A stretch of DNA of 64,000 bases from Pantoea sp. Eser (GTDB lineage: Bacteria; Pseudomonadota; Gammaproteobacteria; Enterobacterales; Enterobacteriaceae), in assembly GCA_009830035.1 (NCBI GenBank), contig SZZY01000004.1, forward strand, positions 248,001 to 312,000, written 5' to 3'. The position numbers and the translations under genes are program-made. Below the pieces are notes generated by a model, which worked only from the letters and a program-made list of their open reading frames with translations, searched no databases and was not told where the DNA came from. Positions 43,537-54,484 of this stretch are shown piece after piece. The stretch's first letter is position 1; each line of letters starts with the position of its first letter.

Positions 43537-44022
43537 TCAGGCGTGCCTGATACGGATAGCGCCGCTGTCTAGGGTGGCAAGCACGGCGCTGAGCGCCCGG
43601 CCATCCGGCAGCGTGGCGTCAGGTGCGATGGCCAGCAGCGGCACCAGCATAAAGGCGCGGTTCAGCAGGTCATAGTGCGGCACGATCAGGCGATCGCTGT
43701 TAATCACCGCGTCGCCAAACAGCATCACATCGATATCCAGCGTGCGTGGACCCCAGCGCTCCGCTTTGCGCACCCGGCCATGCTCTCGCTCAATCCGCTG
43801 GGTATGATCCAGCAACGCCTCCGCACTCAGTCCGGTCTCCAGCGCCACGGCGGCGTTAAGAAAGTCAGGCTGATCGGGTGGGCCGTAGGGCGGCGTGCGA
43901 TAGAACGGCGAGGTGGCAATGCGTTGCGTCTCCGGCAACGCATCCAGTGCGGTCAGCGCTGCATCAACCTGATGCAGCGGATCGGCCAGATTACTGCCTA
44001 ACGCGAGGTAAACCCGGGTCAT
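43537..44022 (-). CDS. folK: 6-hydroxymethyl-7,8-dihydropterin pyrophosphokinase
   Basis: FolK pyrophosphorylates hydroxymethyl-dihydropterin in folate synthesis. It has 161 residues with [40 protein letters not shown] and the signature [20 protein letters not shown]. It overlaps pcnB by four bases. The tail reads [11 protein letters not shown], with a CTAGGG at 43569. Intact. Confidence 0.95.
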   Translation of the reverse strand: MTRVYLALGSNLADPLHQVDAALTALDALPETQRIATSPFYRTPPYGPPDQPDFLNAAVALETGLSAEALLDHTQRIEREHGRVRKAERWGPRTLDIDVMLFGDAVINSDRLIVPHYDLLNRAFMLVPLLAIAPDATLPDGRALSAVLATLDSGAIRIRHA

Positions 44023-45341
44023 GACGCGTTTTGATTATCGCGACGCGGCGCCGAAGGACGACGGCGTGATTTATGCCGCGGTGCCGGATCGTCACCAAGG
44101 TTGTTGAGCATGGTTTTCTGGTGTGGCGGTGCCGCCACCTGGAATTCACCCCACCACTGGCTCAGGCGCAGCAGTTCCGGGTTGTTTTCCACTTCAGCGC
44201 GCAAGGCCAGCAGGCCATACGCGGCGCGGAACTTAGGATGCTCCATCAGTTTCCAGGCGCGTTTACCGTGGCGACGCGACATGCGTAACTGAAGCTGCCA
44301 GATATCACGGATCAGCGAAGTGATACGTTTCGGGATCGCCAGCGCACGGCAGGATTCATCCAGCGTATCGTTCATCGCCATTGCAAAGGCTTCGAAATAG
44401 GTCAGGCCGCTTTCCTGCGCAATGCGTTCGGCCGCTTCAAGCTGCGGATACCAGAACATCGCCGCAAACAGGAAGGCCGGATTGACACGCATGTCGTTGT
44501 GGATGCGGTTATCGGTGTTTTTCAGCACCTGAGCCAGCATCTTCTCCATCAGGTTGTCGCTCTGCTCGGTCAAGTTGCGCGCCAGCGTCGGGAACAGCGG
44601 CTGGAACAGCTGGTGTTCACACAGCTTGAGGTAGGTGCTGTAGCCGTAGCCTGCCTGTAGCAGCTTAAGCGACTCTTCGAACAGGCGCGCGGGCGGAATA
44701 TCACGCAGCAGCGATGCCAGACGCGGGATCGGCTCAGCCGTTTCCGGCGCAATGCTCATGTTGAGCTTGGCGGCAAAGCGTGCAACGCGCAGCATCCGCA
44801 CCGGATCTTCGCGATAACGGGTTTCCGGATCGCCAATCAGCCGAATGATGCCCTGTTGCAGATCCTGCAGACCGCCAACATAGTCACGGACGCTGAAATC
44901 GGCGACGCTGTAGTAAAGGCTGTTGATGGTGAGATCGCGGCGCTGGGCATCATCTTCGATGGTGCCGAAAATGTTGTCACGCAGCAGCATGCCGCTCTGA
45001 GCGCGCTTCGAGCTGTTGCGATCGTCGTCGCTCTCTTCCACTTGGTGGTGACCACGGAAGGTAGCAACCTCAATCACTTCCGGACCAAACATCAGGTGTG
45101 CCAGACGAAAACGGCGGCCAACCAGGCGACAGTTGCGAAACAGCTTGCGCATCTGCTCTGGCGTGGCGTTGGTGGTGACATCGAAATCCTTGGGTTTTTG
45201 CCCCAGCAGCAAATCGCGCACGCCACCGCCTACCAGATAGGCTTCATAACCGGCTTTATTCAGGCGATAGAGCACTTTGAGGGCATTTTCGCTGATGTCT
45301 TTGCGTGAGATGGTGTGGCTTTCACGAGGAATGATGGTCAT
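44019..45341 (-). CDS. pcnB: Poly(A) polymerase I
   Basis: PcnB adds 3' poly(A) tails that mark RNA for decay. It has 440 residues with the nucleotidyltransferase head [40 protein letters not shown] and the RNA-binding neck [20 protein letters not shown]. The basic C-terminus ([20 protein letters not shown]) is usual. The protein starts [17 protein letters not shown]. Intact. Confidence 0.94.
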   Translation of the reverse strand: MTIIPRESHTISRKDISENALKVLYRLNKAGYEAYLVGGGVRDLLLGQKPKDFDVTTNATPEQMRKLFRNCRLVGRRFRLAHLMFGPEVIEVATFRGHHQVEESDDDRNSSKRAQSGMLLRDNIFGTIEDDAQRRDLTINSLYYSVADFSVRDYVGGLQDLQQGIIRLIGDPETRYREDPVRMLRVARFAAKLNMSIAPETAEPIPRLASLLRDIPPARLFEESLKLLQAGYGYSTYLKLCEHQLFQPLFPTLARNLTEQSDNLMEKMLAQVLKNTDNRIHNDMRVNPAFLFAAMFWYPQLEAAERIAQESGLTYFEAFAMAMNDTLDESCRALAIPKRITSLIRDIWQLQLRMSRRHGKRAWKLMEHPKFRAAYGLLALRAEVENNPELLRLSQWWGEFQVAAPPHQKTMLNNLGDDPAPRHKSRRRPSAPRRDNQNAS

Positions 45342-45467
45342 ATGACTCTCTGGTTCAACCTCTGCAGGGGCTTCCTCTTCATCACGCTTCAGGACTTTCC
45401 GGCAAAAATTAGCTACTCGGATAAAAATGGGACACCTCGACAGTGGCGTAAAAGGGTGTATGTAAAA

Positions 45468-46394
45468 TCAGCGGCTAATCATAGCCTGTTGAGAACCATT
45501 TGAGAATGCTGTTGTCTCTGCATCCGGTTTCAGGGCGTTGTCCTGGGGCATCAAAGCGATATTCCACTGCGGCACCGCGTCAGACAGCAGTTTGTCCTGC
45601 GTTAAGTCCTGTCAGCCGCTGGAAACCGGCTGTCCAAGGAAGCGTAACGCCGCGACTAACAGCGGCCGGGCATCGCCATCCGGCAGCGACGGCGCATGAT
45701 TCTGCTTCGGCAACTTACTGCCGTCGTGATTCAGCGCCAGCGGCAAATGCAGATAGTCGGGCATCGGCCAGCCAAACTGCTGATAAAGCGCAATTTGCCG
45801 TACCGTCGGCTCAATCAAATCCGCTCCGCGCACCATTTCGGTTACGCCCTGAAAATGATCGTCGACCACTACCGCCAGGTTGTAGACAAACAGGCCATCG
45901 CGGCGGTGAATAATAAAATCTTCCTGCGCCAGTCGCGGGTCCGCCTGTACGCTGCCGCGCAACCGATCGTCAAACGCCAGCACCGGGTTATGCTGCCGCA
46001 AGCGTAACGCGGCGTTCTCCGGCCCACGCTGCCGATCGCGGCAGTAGCCATCATAGAAACCACCGATCTGCTGAATGCGGCAACTGGAACAGGTACAGAA
46101 ATAACTTTGACGATGCTGCTGAAGCCAGGCCAGCGCGTCGCGGTAGGCCTGATGGCGCTGTGACTGCCACAGTACCTCGCCGTCCCAGGTCAAGCCGTAA
46201 TGTTCCAGCTGATGCAGAATGCGCGAGGCTGCGCCCAGCACTTCACGCGGCGGATCGATATCTTCAATCCGTACCCGCCAGATACCCTGCTGCGCACGCG
46301 CGCTCAGGTAGCTGCCTAACGCAGCAATCAACGAGCCGAAATGAAGTTCACCAGACGGGGAGGGGGCGAAGCGGCCAATGCAGGAGGCGGTCAT
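45468..46394 (-). pseudogene. gluQ: Glutamyl-Q tRNA(Asp) synthetase, truncated by TGA
   Basis: GluQ-RS glutamylates queuosine in tRNA-Asp. The start ATG 46394 gives [20 protein letters not shown] (HIGH-like), [20 protein letters not shown], the Cys cluster [20 protein letters not shown] and the KMSKS-like [13 protein letters not shown]. An in-frame TGA at 45612-45614 replaces what is probably a Trp codon and removes about 47 residues. The rest (QDLTQDKLLSDAVPQWNIAL) is still in frame to a stop at 45468. The catalytic domain is complete, so a truncated product might retain activity. Confidence 0.82.
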
Positions 46395-46467
46395 AGGCGT
46401 TAAACGTGACCACGCAGCGGAATAACCGGTTGGTGTTCCACTGCGTGGCAACGTGCTGGACGCGGCA

Positions 46468-46923
46468 TTAGCCGGCCATTTGTTTCTCACGAATTTCTGC
46501 TAACGTCTTACAGTCGATGCAGAGATCGGCCGTTGGACGCGCTTCGAGACGGCGGATACCGATCTCAACGCCACAGGAATCGCAATAGCCAAAGTCGTCA
46601 TCTTCAACTTTCTTCAGCGTCTTCTCGATCTTTTTGATCAGTTTACGTTCGCGATCGCGGTTACGCAGCTCCAGGCTGAACTCCTCTTCCTGCGCGGCAC
46701 GGTCAACCGGGTCCGGGAAGTTAGCAGCTTCATCCTGCATGTGCGATACGGTACGATCGACTTCGTCCCGCAATTGATTACGCCAGGCTTCCAGAATCTT
46801 GCGAAAATGGGTCAGCTGCGCGTCGTTCATATACTCTTCGCCCGGCTTCTCCTGATAAGGCTCCACCCCAGCGATGGCGAGAATACTCAGGGACGATGTT
46901 TTACGGTTTTGCCCTTCTTGCAT
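46468..46923 (-). CDS. dksA: RNA polymerase-binding transcription factor DksA
   Basis: DksA enters the RNA polymerase secondary channel and potentiates ppGpp. ATG 46923, preceded by AGGAGAAACA, gives 151 residues, the family length. The coiled-coil tip Asp residues lie in [20 protein letters not shown], and the zinc finger is [20 protein letters not shown] followed by DLCIDC. Intact. The gap 46924-47170 has no gene. Confidence 0.96.
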   Translation of the reverse strand: MQEGQNRKTSSLSILAIAGVEPYQEKPGEEYMNDAQLTHFRKILEAWRNQLRDEVDRTVSHMQDEAANFPDPVDRAAQEEEFSLELRNRDRERKLIKKIEKTLKKVEDDDFGYCDSCGVEIGIRRLEARPTADLCIDCKTLAEIREKQMAG

Positions 46924-47170
46924 GTTGTTTCTCCTGGATAACACGCACTATACCCTTCGACTTTCGTCTTGCAGGTGCGTTGCTGCTAGCGTGCTGTTTG
47001 ACATCTACGGGGTACATCGATCCCCTATTGGGGAAAAAACAGGCCGCTATAAATAACAGAAGCAGTCAGGGTTGGCAATTATTCGTGAACACACCTTGAC
47101 AAGCCTGTGAGGAACAGCGTAATCCGGCCTCAGCACAGAGCATTCTTATCACATAAAATTGCGAAAAATA

Positions 47171-47855
47171 TTACAAGCTTACGATAAGCGGCGTTTTAAG
47201 AAACATGCCCGCCGCGGATAAGTCCGCCTGATACGCTAAAACCTCCACGCCTTCCCGCTGCGCCTGGACCAGTTTCTCTGCGTAAGCCACGTCAATGTGA
47301 CGCGCCGGGGAAACGTCCTCAATCCCCGAGTGCAGAACGGCAAACAACAAAACGGCCCGTTGACCTTCTGCCGCGACCATAGCCAGCTCGCGCAGATGTT
47401 TCTGTCCCCGAACCGTCACCGCAATAATCTTTTCCTTCATGTAAAAAGGTTACGGATTTCACCTCAATATAGCAGTTGCGTCGGTCCTGCGCCTTGAGCA
47501 GAAAATCAATTCTGCTTTTTTCACTGCCATATCTCACTTCTGCCTATCGCTGCTGATAACCGGCCAGTTCGGGCAGGCGTTGCTGATCGAGCGCCTCAGC
47601 CACCAGCTGGTTGGCGTGCAGGGTATTGACGCAGATCCAGTGGCCCTGTTGCGTCTCGGTCAGCTCCCAGCTGTGCGGGTATTTTCGCGTCAGGCTGTCC
47701 GAGGTGGAGTACCAGACCCGGTCGCCTGGCGTGGCGCAGCCGGTATTGGCGCAGTGAATCGTCAGGAGCTCGCCGGAGGGGGTCTCGACATCGGCCAGAA
47801 AGCGCTTGTAACGGGCGATCAAGCGAGCGGGTTTGAGGGGCGGAGAGAAATGCAT
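47171..47855 (-). pseudogene. sfsA: Sugar fermentation stimulation protein SfsA, broken
   Basis: SfsA is a DNA-binding/nuclease-like protein of unclear role. N-terminal [40 protein letters not shown] and [16 protein letters not shown] are visible, followed by [12 protein letters not shown] and [20 protein letters not shown]. Lesions: about four residues missing in frame at NTG-CATPGD near 47738, TAG at 47544-47546 (probably CAG), and a deletion with frameshift near 47440 after [13 protein letters not shown]. Confidence 0.85.
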
Positions 47856-47866
47856 AAGCGTCCTAA

Positions 47867-48258
47867 TTAAGGCTGTAACGGCCAGCTGGCCAGCGCACGA
47901 TAGCGGGTCCGGCCCTGAGCGAAGTCAGAGGCGAACAGGGAAAACTGCGTGACGCGAAAGCGCCAGTGAAAGCCGCGTGGCGCGCGCTGGCAACCGAGCC
48001 ACACCACGCCGGGACGCGGCCAGTGACCGGCGTCATCCAGATTCAGGTCAAACGCCGGCTGCACAATGCGCGACGACAGGGTTTGCAGCCGCTGTGCGGT
48101 CTCTGGCGTCACCTCGACAAGAAACGCCGGCGTCAGGTGCAGATTGGCGGCGGCTACCGGACGGCCTCGGCAGGAAAGGTATCGGCCCGCCAGCGCACCA
48201 GCTGTTGCTGCATCGCGTCAGGCAGGCTGATGGCAAAAAATAAGCGTTGGGTCGACAT
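47867..48258 (-). pseudogene. thpR: 2'-5' RNA ligase/cyclic phosphodiesterase ThpR (LigT), deleted
   Basis: ThpR is a 2H phosphoesterase with two HxT/S motifs. The start ATG 48258 gives STQRLFFAISLPDAMQQQLV. A frameshift near 48175 precedes the first motif (ANLHLTPAFLVEVTP). About 35 codons between QRAPRG and [20 protein letters not shown] are missing, including the second HxT motif. The C-terminus [20 protein letters not shown] is family-typical. Catalysis is not possible. Confidence 0.85.
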
Positions 48259-48333
48259 GGCGCTCTCCGGCAAATATCACAGATGGATGCTACAATGCGC
48301 GCCATCTTAGCACAGGCAGAAGCGGAGTTTGCT

Positions 48334-49315
48334 GTGAGCGATTTACCGGTCAGCGCGGTGCTGCCTGACATCCTGGCGGCACTGAGCCGCACCTCACAAA
48401 TCCTGCTGGCGGTGGGCTTCGGTGACCGGCTGGCGCGCCGGCGTGACGAGAGCGGCCGCTATCAGCTGGCCAATGGACTGGGTGCGATGCTGGATCAGCA
48501 GGATGGTCTGACGTGCAACGCGTGGCTGATCGCCCCGGCGCTGTTACAGGGCAGCGCCACGCCGGATGCGCGGATGTTGCTGGCGTTGCCGGTCGACATT
48601 GAGGCGCTGTGTCAGCAGCAGCCTGCGCTGATTGAGCGGCGGACCGAAGTCGAATGGGATGAGGAGAAGGGCACGCTTCGCACCCTGCGACGTGAGCAGT
48701 GAGCAGATTGGCGCGCTGGTGCTGAAAACCCAGCCGCTGGCCCGTCCGGAACCGGCGGTGCTGCAGGCGGCTATTCTGCGCTGGGTGGCGGAAAAGGGGC
48801 TGTCAGTATTGGGCTGGACGCCTCAGGCGGAGCAGCTGCGCCTGCGCATCCAGTGTGCCACACAGTGGTTGCCGGAAGAGCCGTGGCTAGCAGTCGATGA
48901 CGCCGCGCTACTCGACAGCCTGTCACAGTGGTTGCTGCCGCAGATGTCCGCCGTCCGCGATCTGAAAACGCTGCAATCGGTGGACCTTGTCAACGCGCTA
49001 ATACATTTACTCACATGGTCACAACGCCAGCGGCTGGATAGTGCGCTGCCAACTCATTACACTGTGCCGACCGGAAGCCGGCTGCCGATCCGCTACCATG
49101 CGGACAAGCCCCCGGCACTGGCGGTGCGGATTCAAGATATGTTTGGCGAAGCCACCAATCCCGCCGTCGCTGAAGGCCGGGTGCCGCTGGTGCTGGAGCT
49201 ATTATCGCCGGCGCAGCGCCCGTTACAGATTACTCGCGACCTGGCGGCATTCTGGCGCGGCGCGTATCCGGAGGTCGGCAAAGAGATGAAAGGGCGCTAT
49301 CCCAAACATCCCTAG
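48334..49315 (+). pseudogene. hrpB: ATP-dependent helicase HrpB, helicase core deleted
   Basis: HrpB is normally about 810 residues with a DExH core. Here GTG 48334 begins SDLPVSAVLPDILAALSRTS-QILL and jumps directly to AVGFGDRLARRRDESGRYQL, family sequence from the C-terminal half; roughly 500 codons including Walker A/B are gone. A 7-base duplication (tgagcag twice, 48693-48706) shifts the frame. TAG at 49313-49315 then replaces the Trp of KHP-W-PDDP, near the end. The remnant has no helicase motif. Confidence 0.88.
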
Positions 49316-49475
49316 CCAGACGATCCGGCCACCGCCTTGCCGACAAGGCGCACCAAAAAATGTCCCCGCAAGGTTGAGACCGCTGGATCGAATTCAGAGG
49401 GTTCTGCCATGCGGAACGCGAGAAAGCAGTTAGAGTAGCGGCGCAGCCGTAAGCTATGTCTGGAGAATAAAAGTA

Positions 49476-51965
49476 ATGTCTGGCAACGATCGCGAACCTA
49501 TTGGGCGCAAAGGTAAACCGTTGCCGCCGCGCAGCAGTGCGCGCCGGGGACGCCGCAGGGATATCGAACAGAATATCGATCAGGATGATTTTAATGATGA
49601 CGAGGAGGAAGCGCCAGTGCCACGTAAAGGTAAAGGTAGAAAACCGCCGCGCGGCAAACGCCGTTGGCTGGGATGGTTAATCAAACTGTTTCTAGTGTTT
49701 GTTGTGGTGATGGCCGCATGGGGCGTCTACCTCGACTCGGAAATTTGCAGCCGGATTGACGGAAAAGTGTGGCAACTGCCCGCCACCGTCTATGGCCGTA
49801 TGGTCAGCCTGGAACCGGGCATGGCCTACAACAAAAGTGAAATGTTGGCGCTGCTGGAAGGCACCCAGTATCGCGAGGTGTCACGTATCACCCGCCCTGG
49901 CGAGTTTTCGGTCAAAGGCAATACCATTGATTTGCTGCGTCGTCCGTTTGATTTCCCCGACAGTAAAGAGGGGCAGATCCACGCGCGCATGAGTTTCAGC
50001 AAGGATGAGCTGAGCCAGATTAAAAACCTCGAAACCGGCCGTGATTTTGGCTTTTTCCGCCTCGATCCGCGGTTGATCACCATGCTGCAGTCGCCCAATG
50101 GCGAACAGCGTCTGTTCGTCCCGCGCGCCGGTTTCCCGGATCTGCTGGTCGATACGCTGATTGCCACCGAGGATCGCCACTTCTACGAACATGACGGCAT
50201 TAGCCCCTATTCGATTGGTCGCGCCTTCCTCGCCAACATTACCGCCGGTAAAGCGGTGCAGGGCGGCAGTACGCTGACCCAGCAGCTGGTAAAAAACCTG
50301 TTCCTCACCAACGAGCGTTCGCTGTGGCGTAAAGCGCGTGAAGCCTACATGGCGGTGATTATGGATGCGCGCTACAGCAAAGATCGTATTCTGGAACTCT
50401 ATCTGAACGAGGTTTATCTCGGTCAGGCTGGCAGCGATCAGATCCGCGGTTTCCCGCTGGCCAGCCTCTACTACTTTGGTCGTCCGGTTGATGAGCTGAG
50501 CCTCGATCAGCAGGCGATGCTGGTCGGCATGGTGAAAGGCGCCTCGCTCTATAACCCATGGCGTAACCCGAAACTGGCGCTGGAACGTCGCAACCTGGTG
50601 CTGCGCCTGTTGCAGCAGCAGAAAGTGATCGACCAGGAGCTGTATGACATGCTGTCGGCGCGTCCGCTGGGCGTGCAGCCTAAAGGTGGAGTCATTACGC
50701 CGCAGCCCGCCTTTATGCAGATGGTGCGTAATGAGTTGCAGGCGAAGCTCGGTGACAAGGTGAAAGATCTCTCCGGCGTGAAGATCTTCACCACCCTCGA
50801 TCCGGTATCGCAGGATGCGGCAGAAAAAGCGGTGATCGACGGCATTCCGACGCTGAAAAAACAGCGTGGCCTGAAGGATCTGGAAACCGCGATGGTGGTA
50901 GTTGACCGCTTCAGCGGTGAAGTGCGCGCCATGGTGGGCGGTGCTGATCCGCAGTATGCCGGTTATAACCGTGCGCTGCAGGCGCGCCGTTCTATCGGTT
51001 CTCTGGCAAAACCGGCGACCTATCTGACCGCGCTGAGCCAGCCAAACAGCTATCGTCTTAACAGCTGGATTGCCGATGAGCCAATCGCGCTGAAACAGCC
51101 GAACGGCAGCGTCTGGAAACCGATGAACGACGATCGTCGCTTCAGCGGGAAAGTGATGCTGGTGGATGCGCTGACCAACTCGATGAACGTGCCTACGGTT
51201 AACCTCGGGATGACGCTGGGTCTGGATGCGGTTGTCGATACCTGGAACAAACTGGGCGTGCCGAAAGAGCAGCTGCACCCGGTGCCCTCGATGCTGCTGG
51301 GGGCATTAAACCTGACGCCGGTTGAAGTGGCGCAGGCGTTCCAGTCGATCGCCAGCGGCGGCAACCGCGCCTCGCTGTCGGCGGTGCGCTCGGTGATCGC
51401 TGAAGATGGCAGCGTGCTGTATCAGAGCTATCCGCAGGCGCAGCGCGTTGAGCCGGCTCAGGCCGCTTACCTGACGCTCTACACCATGCAGCAGGTGGCC
51501 GATCACGGTACCGCCCGTGCGCTGGGCGCGCGATTCCAGAATGCGCATCTGGCGGGGAAAACCGGTACCACTAACGATCTGGTCGACAGCTGGTTTGCCG
51601 GTATCGATGGCAAAGAAGTGGCGATCACCTGGGTCGGACGGGATAACAATCAGCCGACCAAACTGTACGGTGCCAGCGGGGCGATGCAGCTCTATCGTCG
51701 TTACCTCGACAACCAAGCGCCTATGCCGTTGCAGCTGACGCCACCGGAAGATGTGTCGCTGATGAATATCGACTCGGCCGGTAACTTTGTCTGCGGCACC
51801 GGCAGCAGCACCTGGCGTTCGCTGCCAGTGTGGGCGCTGGACCCGAATGCGCTGTGTCAGCAACAGGTTCAGCAGCAACAACAGCAGCAACCTTCCCAGC
51901 AACCGCAGGAGCAGAAAGAGGGCGACGGCTTAGCAGGATGGATAAAAGATATGTTTGGTAAATAA
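49476..51965 (+). CDS. mrcB: Penicillin-binding protein 1b (bifunctional transglycosylase/transpeptidase)
   Basis: PBP1b polymerises and cross-links peptidoglycan at the inner membrane. The 829 residues have a basic cytoplasmic tail, one TM span ([20 protein letters not shown]), the UB2H domain, GT51 with catalytic Glu in [12 protein letters not shown] and [15 protein letters not shown], and transpeptidase motifs SLAK ([14 protein letters not shown]), SMN (LTNSMNVP) and KTGTT. It ends with a Gln-rich linker and the [10 protein letters not shown] tail. Intact over 2.5 kb. Confidence 0.96.
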   Translation: MSGNDREPIGRKGKPLPPRSSARRGRRRDIEQNIDQDDFNDDEEEAPVPRKGKGRKPPRGKRRWLGWLIKLFLVFVVVMAAWGVYLDSEICSRIDGKVWQLPATVYGRMVSLEPGMAYNKSEMLALLEGTQYREVSRITRPGEFSVKGNTIDLLRRPFDFPDSKEGQIHARMSFSKDELSQIKNLETGRDFGFFRLDPRLITMLQSPNGEQRLFVPRAGFPDLLVDTLIATEDRHFYEHDGISPYSIGRAFLANITAGKAVQGGSTLTQQLVKNLFLTNERSLWRKAREAYMAVIMDARYSKDRILELYLNEVYLGQAGSDQIRGFPLASLYYFGRPVDELSLDQQAMLVGMVKGASLYNPWRNPKLALERRNLVLRLLQQQKVIDQELYDMLSARPLGVQPKGGVITPQPAFMQMVRNELQAKLGDKVKDLSGVKIFTTLDPVSQDAAEKAVIDGIPTLKKQRGLKDLETAMVVVDRFSGEVRAMVGGADPQYAGYNRALQARRSIGSLAKPATYLTALSQPNSYRLNSWIADEPIALKQPNGSVWKPMNDDRRFSGKVMLVDALTNSMNVPTVNLGMTLGLDAVVDTWNKLGVPKEQLHPVPSMLLGALNLTPVEVAQAFQSIASGGNRASLSAVRSVIAEDGSVLYQSYPQAQRVEPAQAAYLTLYTMQQVADHGTARALGARFQNAHLAGKTGTTNDLVDSWFAGIDGKEVAITWVGRDNNQPTKLYGASGAMQLYRRYLDNQAPMPLQLTPPEDVSLMNIDSAGNFVCGTGSSTWRSLPVWALDPNALCQQQVQQQQQQQPSQQPQEQKEGDGLAGWIKDMFGK

Positions 51966-51981
51966 TTTCACCAGACCGGTT

Positions 51982-52009
51982 AAAAAGGGCGCTTCGGCGC
52001 CCTTTTTTG
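51982..52009 (+). terminator. mrcB terminator
   Basis: AAAAAGGGCGC/GCGCCCTTTTTT with a TTCG tetraloop directly after mrcB is a very strong intrinsic terminator. Confidence 0.93.
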
Positions 52010-52066
52010 TGCCTGATCAATACCGGTTAATCGCGCTGCAAACGGCGTCACGCCTGGGATTTATCC

Positions 52067-52121
52067 TTGCAGTCGCGACATCGTTTCGCATATTATTCGA
52101 CCGTTATAATAACCATTATCG
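52067..52121 (+). promoter_or_regulatory. Orphan Fur-regulated promoter (probable fhuA relic)
   Basis: TTGCAG at 52067 and TATTAT at 52091 form -35/-10-like elements 18 bases apart. Next comes TATAATAACCATTATC (52105-52120), which matches 13 of 16 positions of the Fur box half AATGATAATCATTATC. About 45 bases downstream an ATG (52165) opens a short frame running into the hemL end. In E. coli the Fur-controlled fhuACDB operon lies exactly here, between mrcB and hemL. The operon body is missing, so this is probably its surviving control region. Confidence 0.6.
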
Positions 52122-52200
52122 TTTCGATTCGCCTGCACATCCTTCATAGCTAAGAGACACCTTTATGAATGCGCGAACGACTTCAGCTTGTTGTACTAAA

Positions 52201-52222
52201 CACCGGCCTCAGCCGGTCTCTT
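52201..52222. terminator. Hairpin downstream of hemL
   Basis: CACCGGC/GCCGGTC stem just past the hemL stop on the minus strand. It could end hemL or, historically, the lost operon. Confidence 0.5.
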
Positions 52223-52232
52223 ATACCCATTA

Positions 52233-53513
52233 TTACAGCTTCGCGAAGCAACGACGCGCGGCGTCAATGGTACGCTGAATATCTTCTTCGCTGTGGGCCA
52301 GTGACATAAAGCCGGCTTCAAAGGTCGACGGGGCAAAGTAGACGCCTTCTTCCAGCATCAGGTGGAAGAAGGTTTTGAAACGCTCAACATCACAGCGGGT
52401 CAAGTCGGCGTAACAGGTCACGCTGTCAGCATCGGTGAAGAACAGGCCAAACATCCCGCCGACGTGGTTAACCACCAGCGGAATGTTTTGCTGCTGCGCC
52501 GCTTCACGCAGGCCGGTCGCCAGTTTGCGGGTCAGGGCATCCAGCGTCTGATGGGTGCCGGGCTGCGCTATCTGGGTCAGACAGGCATAACCGGCTGCCA
52601 TGGCGATCGGGTTGCCCGACAGCGTGCCAGCCTGATAGACCGGGCCGGTCGGAGCCAGCGCCGCCATCACCTCACGACGACCGCCAAACGCGCCAACCGG
52701 CATACCACCACCGATGATCTTACCGAGGCAGGTCAGGTCAGGACGGACGTTGTAATACTCCTGCGCGCCGCCCAGCGCCACACGGAAGCCGGTCATCACT
52801 TCATCAATGATCAACAGCGCGCCAAACTCATCACACAGCGCCCGCAGGCCCGGCAGGAAGTCTGGCTGCGGCGGAATGCAGTTCATGTTGCCGGCCACCG
52901 GCTCAACGATAATCGCGGCGATAGCTTCCGGGTACTGTTCAAAGGCGGCGCGGACCGAATCGAGATCGTTGTAGGTACAGGTGAGGGTATGCTTAGCGAA
53001 ATCGGCTGGGACGCCTGGCGAATTGGGCCAACCGAGGGTTAATGCGCCCGAGCCCGCTTTGACCAGCAGATGATCGGCTTGCCCGTGGTAGCAGCCTTCG
53101 AATTTGATGATTTTATCGCGGCCGGTAAAGCCACGCGCCAGACGAATGGCGCTCATGGTGGCTTCAGTACCGGAGTTGACCATGCGCACCATCTCCATGC
53201 TCGGCACCAGTTCGCACACCAGCTGCGCCATAGTGACTTCCATCTCCGTTGGCGCGCCAAAGCTCAGACCGCGCTCAGCGGCCTCAATCACCGCGTTGCG
53301 AATCCCGGCGTTATTGTGCCCCAGTACCATCGGTCCCCATGATCCGACATAATCAATGTAGGCTTTGCCATCGGCGTCATACAGGTAGGCGCCGTTGGCG
53401 TGTTCGATAAACAGCGGAACGCCGCCCACACCGGTAAATGCGCGTACCGGCGAGTTTACGCCACCCGGAATCAGGCGTTGTGCCTCGGCAAACAGTTGTT
53501 CGGACTTACTCAT
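52233..53513 (-). CDS. hemL: Glutamate-1-semialdehyde 2,1-aminomutase
   Basis: HemL makes 5-aminolevulinate for heme by a PLP-dependent transamination. ATG 53513 gives 426 residues ([20 protein letters not shown]), the exact family length. Motifs: [40 protein letters not shown] and the PLP-lysine segment [20 protein letters not shown]. Intact; separated from erpA by a divergent promoter region. Confidence 0.96.
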   Translation of the reverse strand: MSKSEQLFAEAQRLIPGGVNSPVRAFTGVGGVPLFIEHANGAYLYDADGKAYIDYVGSWGPMVLGHNNAGIRNAVIEAAERGLSFGAPTEMEVTMAQLVCELVPSMEMVRMVNSGTEATMSAIRLARGFTGRDKIIKFEGCYHGQADHLLVKAGSGALTLGWPNSPGVPADFAKHTLTCTYNDLDSVRAAFEQYPEAIAAIIVEPVAGNMNCIPPQPDFLPGLRALCDEFGALLIIDEVMTGFRVALGGAQEYYNVRPDLTCLGKIIGGGMPVGAFGGRREVMAALAPTGPVYQAGTLSGNPIAMAAGYACLTQIAQPGTHQTLDALTRKLATGLREAAQQQNIPLVVNHVGGMFGLFFTDADSVTCYADLTRCDVERFKTFFHLMLEEGVYFAPSTFEAGFMSLAHSEEDIQRTIDAARRCFAKL

Positions 53514-53717
53514 TTTCGGCTCCAGCGGTTCATAAAAATATCGCGCCATTCTACGGAAGAGGCGCAGCAGACGAAAGCCGGTTTCACCAGCCGCTATACT
53601 TAGCCTTAGTTAAAGCGGCACAGAGTGCGAAGGGCAGAGCTTGATTGCGCTGAGGTGCTGGCAGATAATAGCGGTATTAAGGTCGTTTTCTGACTTGGAC
53701 GCTTAGCGGAGTGAAAT

Positions 53718-54065
53718 ATGAGTGATGATGTAGCAGCACTGCCGTTGCAGTTTACCGACGCAGCAGCCACCAAGGTGAAGAACCTGATTGCCGACGAAGA
53801 GAACCCGGCGCTGAAATTACGCGTTTATATCACCGGCGGGGGTTGCAGCGGCTTCCAGTACGGTTTTACTTTTGATGACCAGATGAATGACGGCGATATG
53901 ACCATTGAGAAGCAGGGCGTCTCGCTGGTGGTCGATCCGATGAGCCTGCAGTATCTGGTGGGCGGCTCGGTGGACTACACCGAAGGGCTGGAAGGATCGC
54001 GTTTTATCGTTACTAACCCGAACGCGAAAACCACCTGCGGCTGTGGTTCTTCTTTCAGTATCTGA
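53718..54065 (+). CDS. erpA: Iron-sulfur cluster insertion protein ErpA
   Basis: ErpA is the A-type carrier that delivers Fe-S clusters, for example to IspG/IspH. It has 115 residues with the three conserved cysteines in [20 protein letters not shown] and [13 protein letters not shown]. It lies next to hemL as in E. coli. yadS, which normally follows, is absent. Intact. Confidence 0.96.
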   Translation: MSDDVAALPLQFTDAAATKVKNLIADEENPALKLRVYITGGGCSGFQYGFTFDDQMNDGDMTIEKQGVSLVVDPMSLQYLVGGSVDYTEGLEGSRFIVTNPNAKTTCGCGSSFSI

Positions 54066-54105
54066 CAGTATCTGATGACGCAGGCCGTCTTCCTGACGGC
54101 CTCGT

Positions 54106-54357
54106 TTACCACTCTATCGTTACCAGCTGATGGTTCCGTCTCTGATTCCCCTCTGATTGAATGACACTGCGTGTCACCCGCGGTTGCGCGCTCGCCTGTC
54201 TGCCGCAATCGATCTGCGGCACAGCCTGCGCATCAGGACTGTGAATTTCACAGCGTGAAAAGATGACAAGCCTGACGCCAATAGAGCCGGTGACCGATCC
54301 CGCCAGCGTGTACGCCGGGATCAGCAGCCCCATCGCCAGTAGCAGTGCTCTGGTCAT
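54106..54357 (-). CDS. Small exported protein of unknown function
   Basis: 83 residues from ATG 54357 (AGGAACC seven bases upstream). A clear signal peptide, MTRALLLAMGLLIPAYTLAG, is followed by a mature part with two cysteines (FSRCEIHS, IDCGRQ) and the end LVTIEW. The short beta-rich pattern SVTGSIGVRLVIFSRCEI weakly recalls spore-coat-U or pilin-like domains, but I do not recognise the family. It takes the place where yadS would lie, on the opposite strand. Confidence 0.6.
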   Translation of the reverse strand: MTRALLLAMGLLIPAYTLAGSVTGSIGVRLVIFSRCEIHSPDAQAVPQIDCGRQASAQPRVTRSVIQSEGNQRRNHQLVTIEW

Positions 54358-54484
54358 GTAAGGTTCCTGGTGTTGTTCAAAAAGCACTAAGCGCTAAAAA
54401 GGACGGCGAGCATACGAGGCGCGCGCGTCTCATATCTTGATTAACGGCAAAAAAGGCTGTTTCGTTAACCGATTAGTTGGATTT

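Noticed and set aside
49881..51278. 465-codon open frame opposite mrcB
   Set aside because: It is a shadow of the GC-rich mrcB codons on the other strand, with no recognisable domain and no ribosome binding site.
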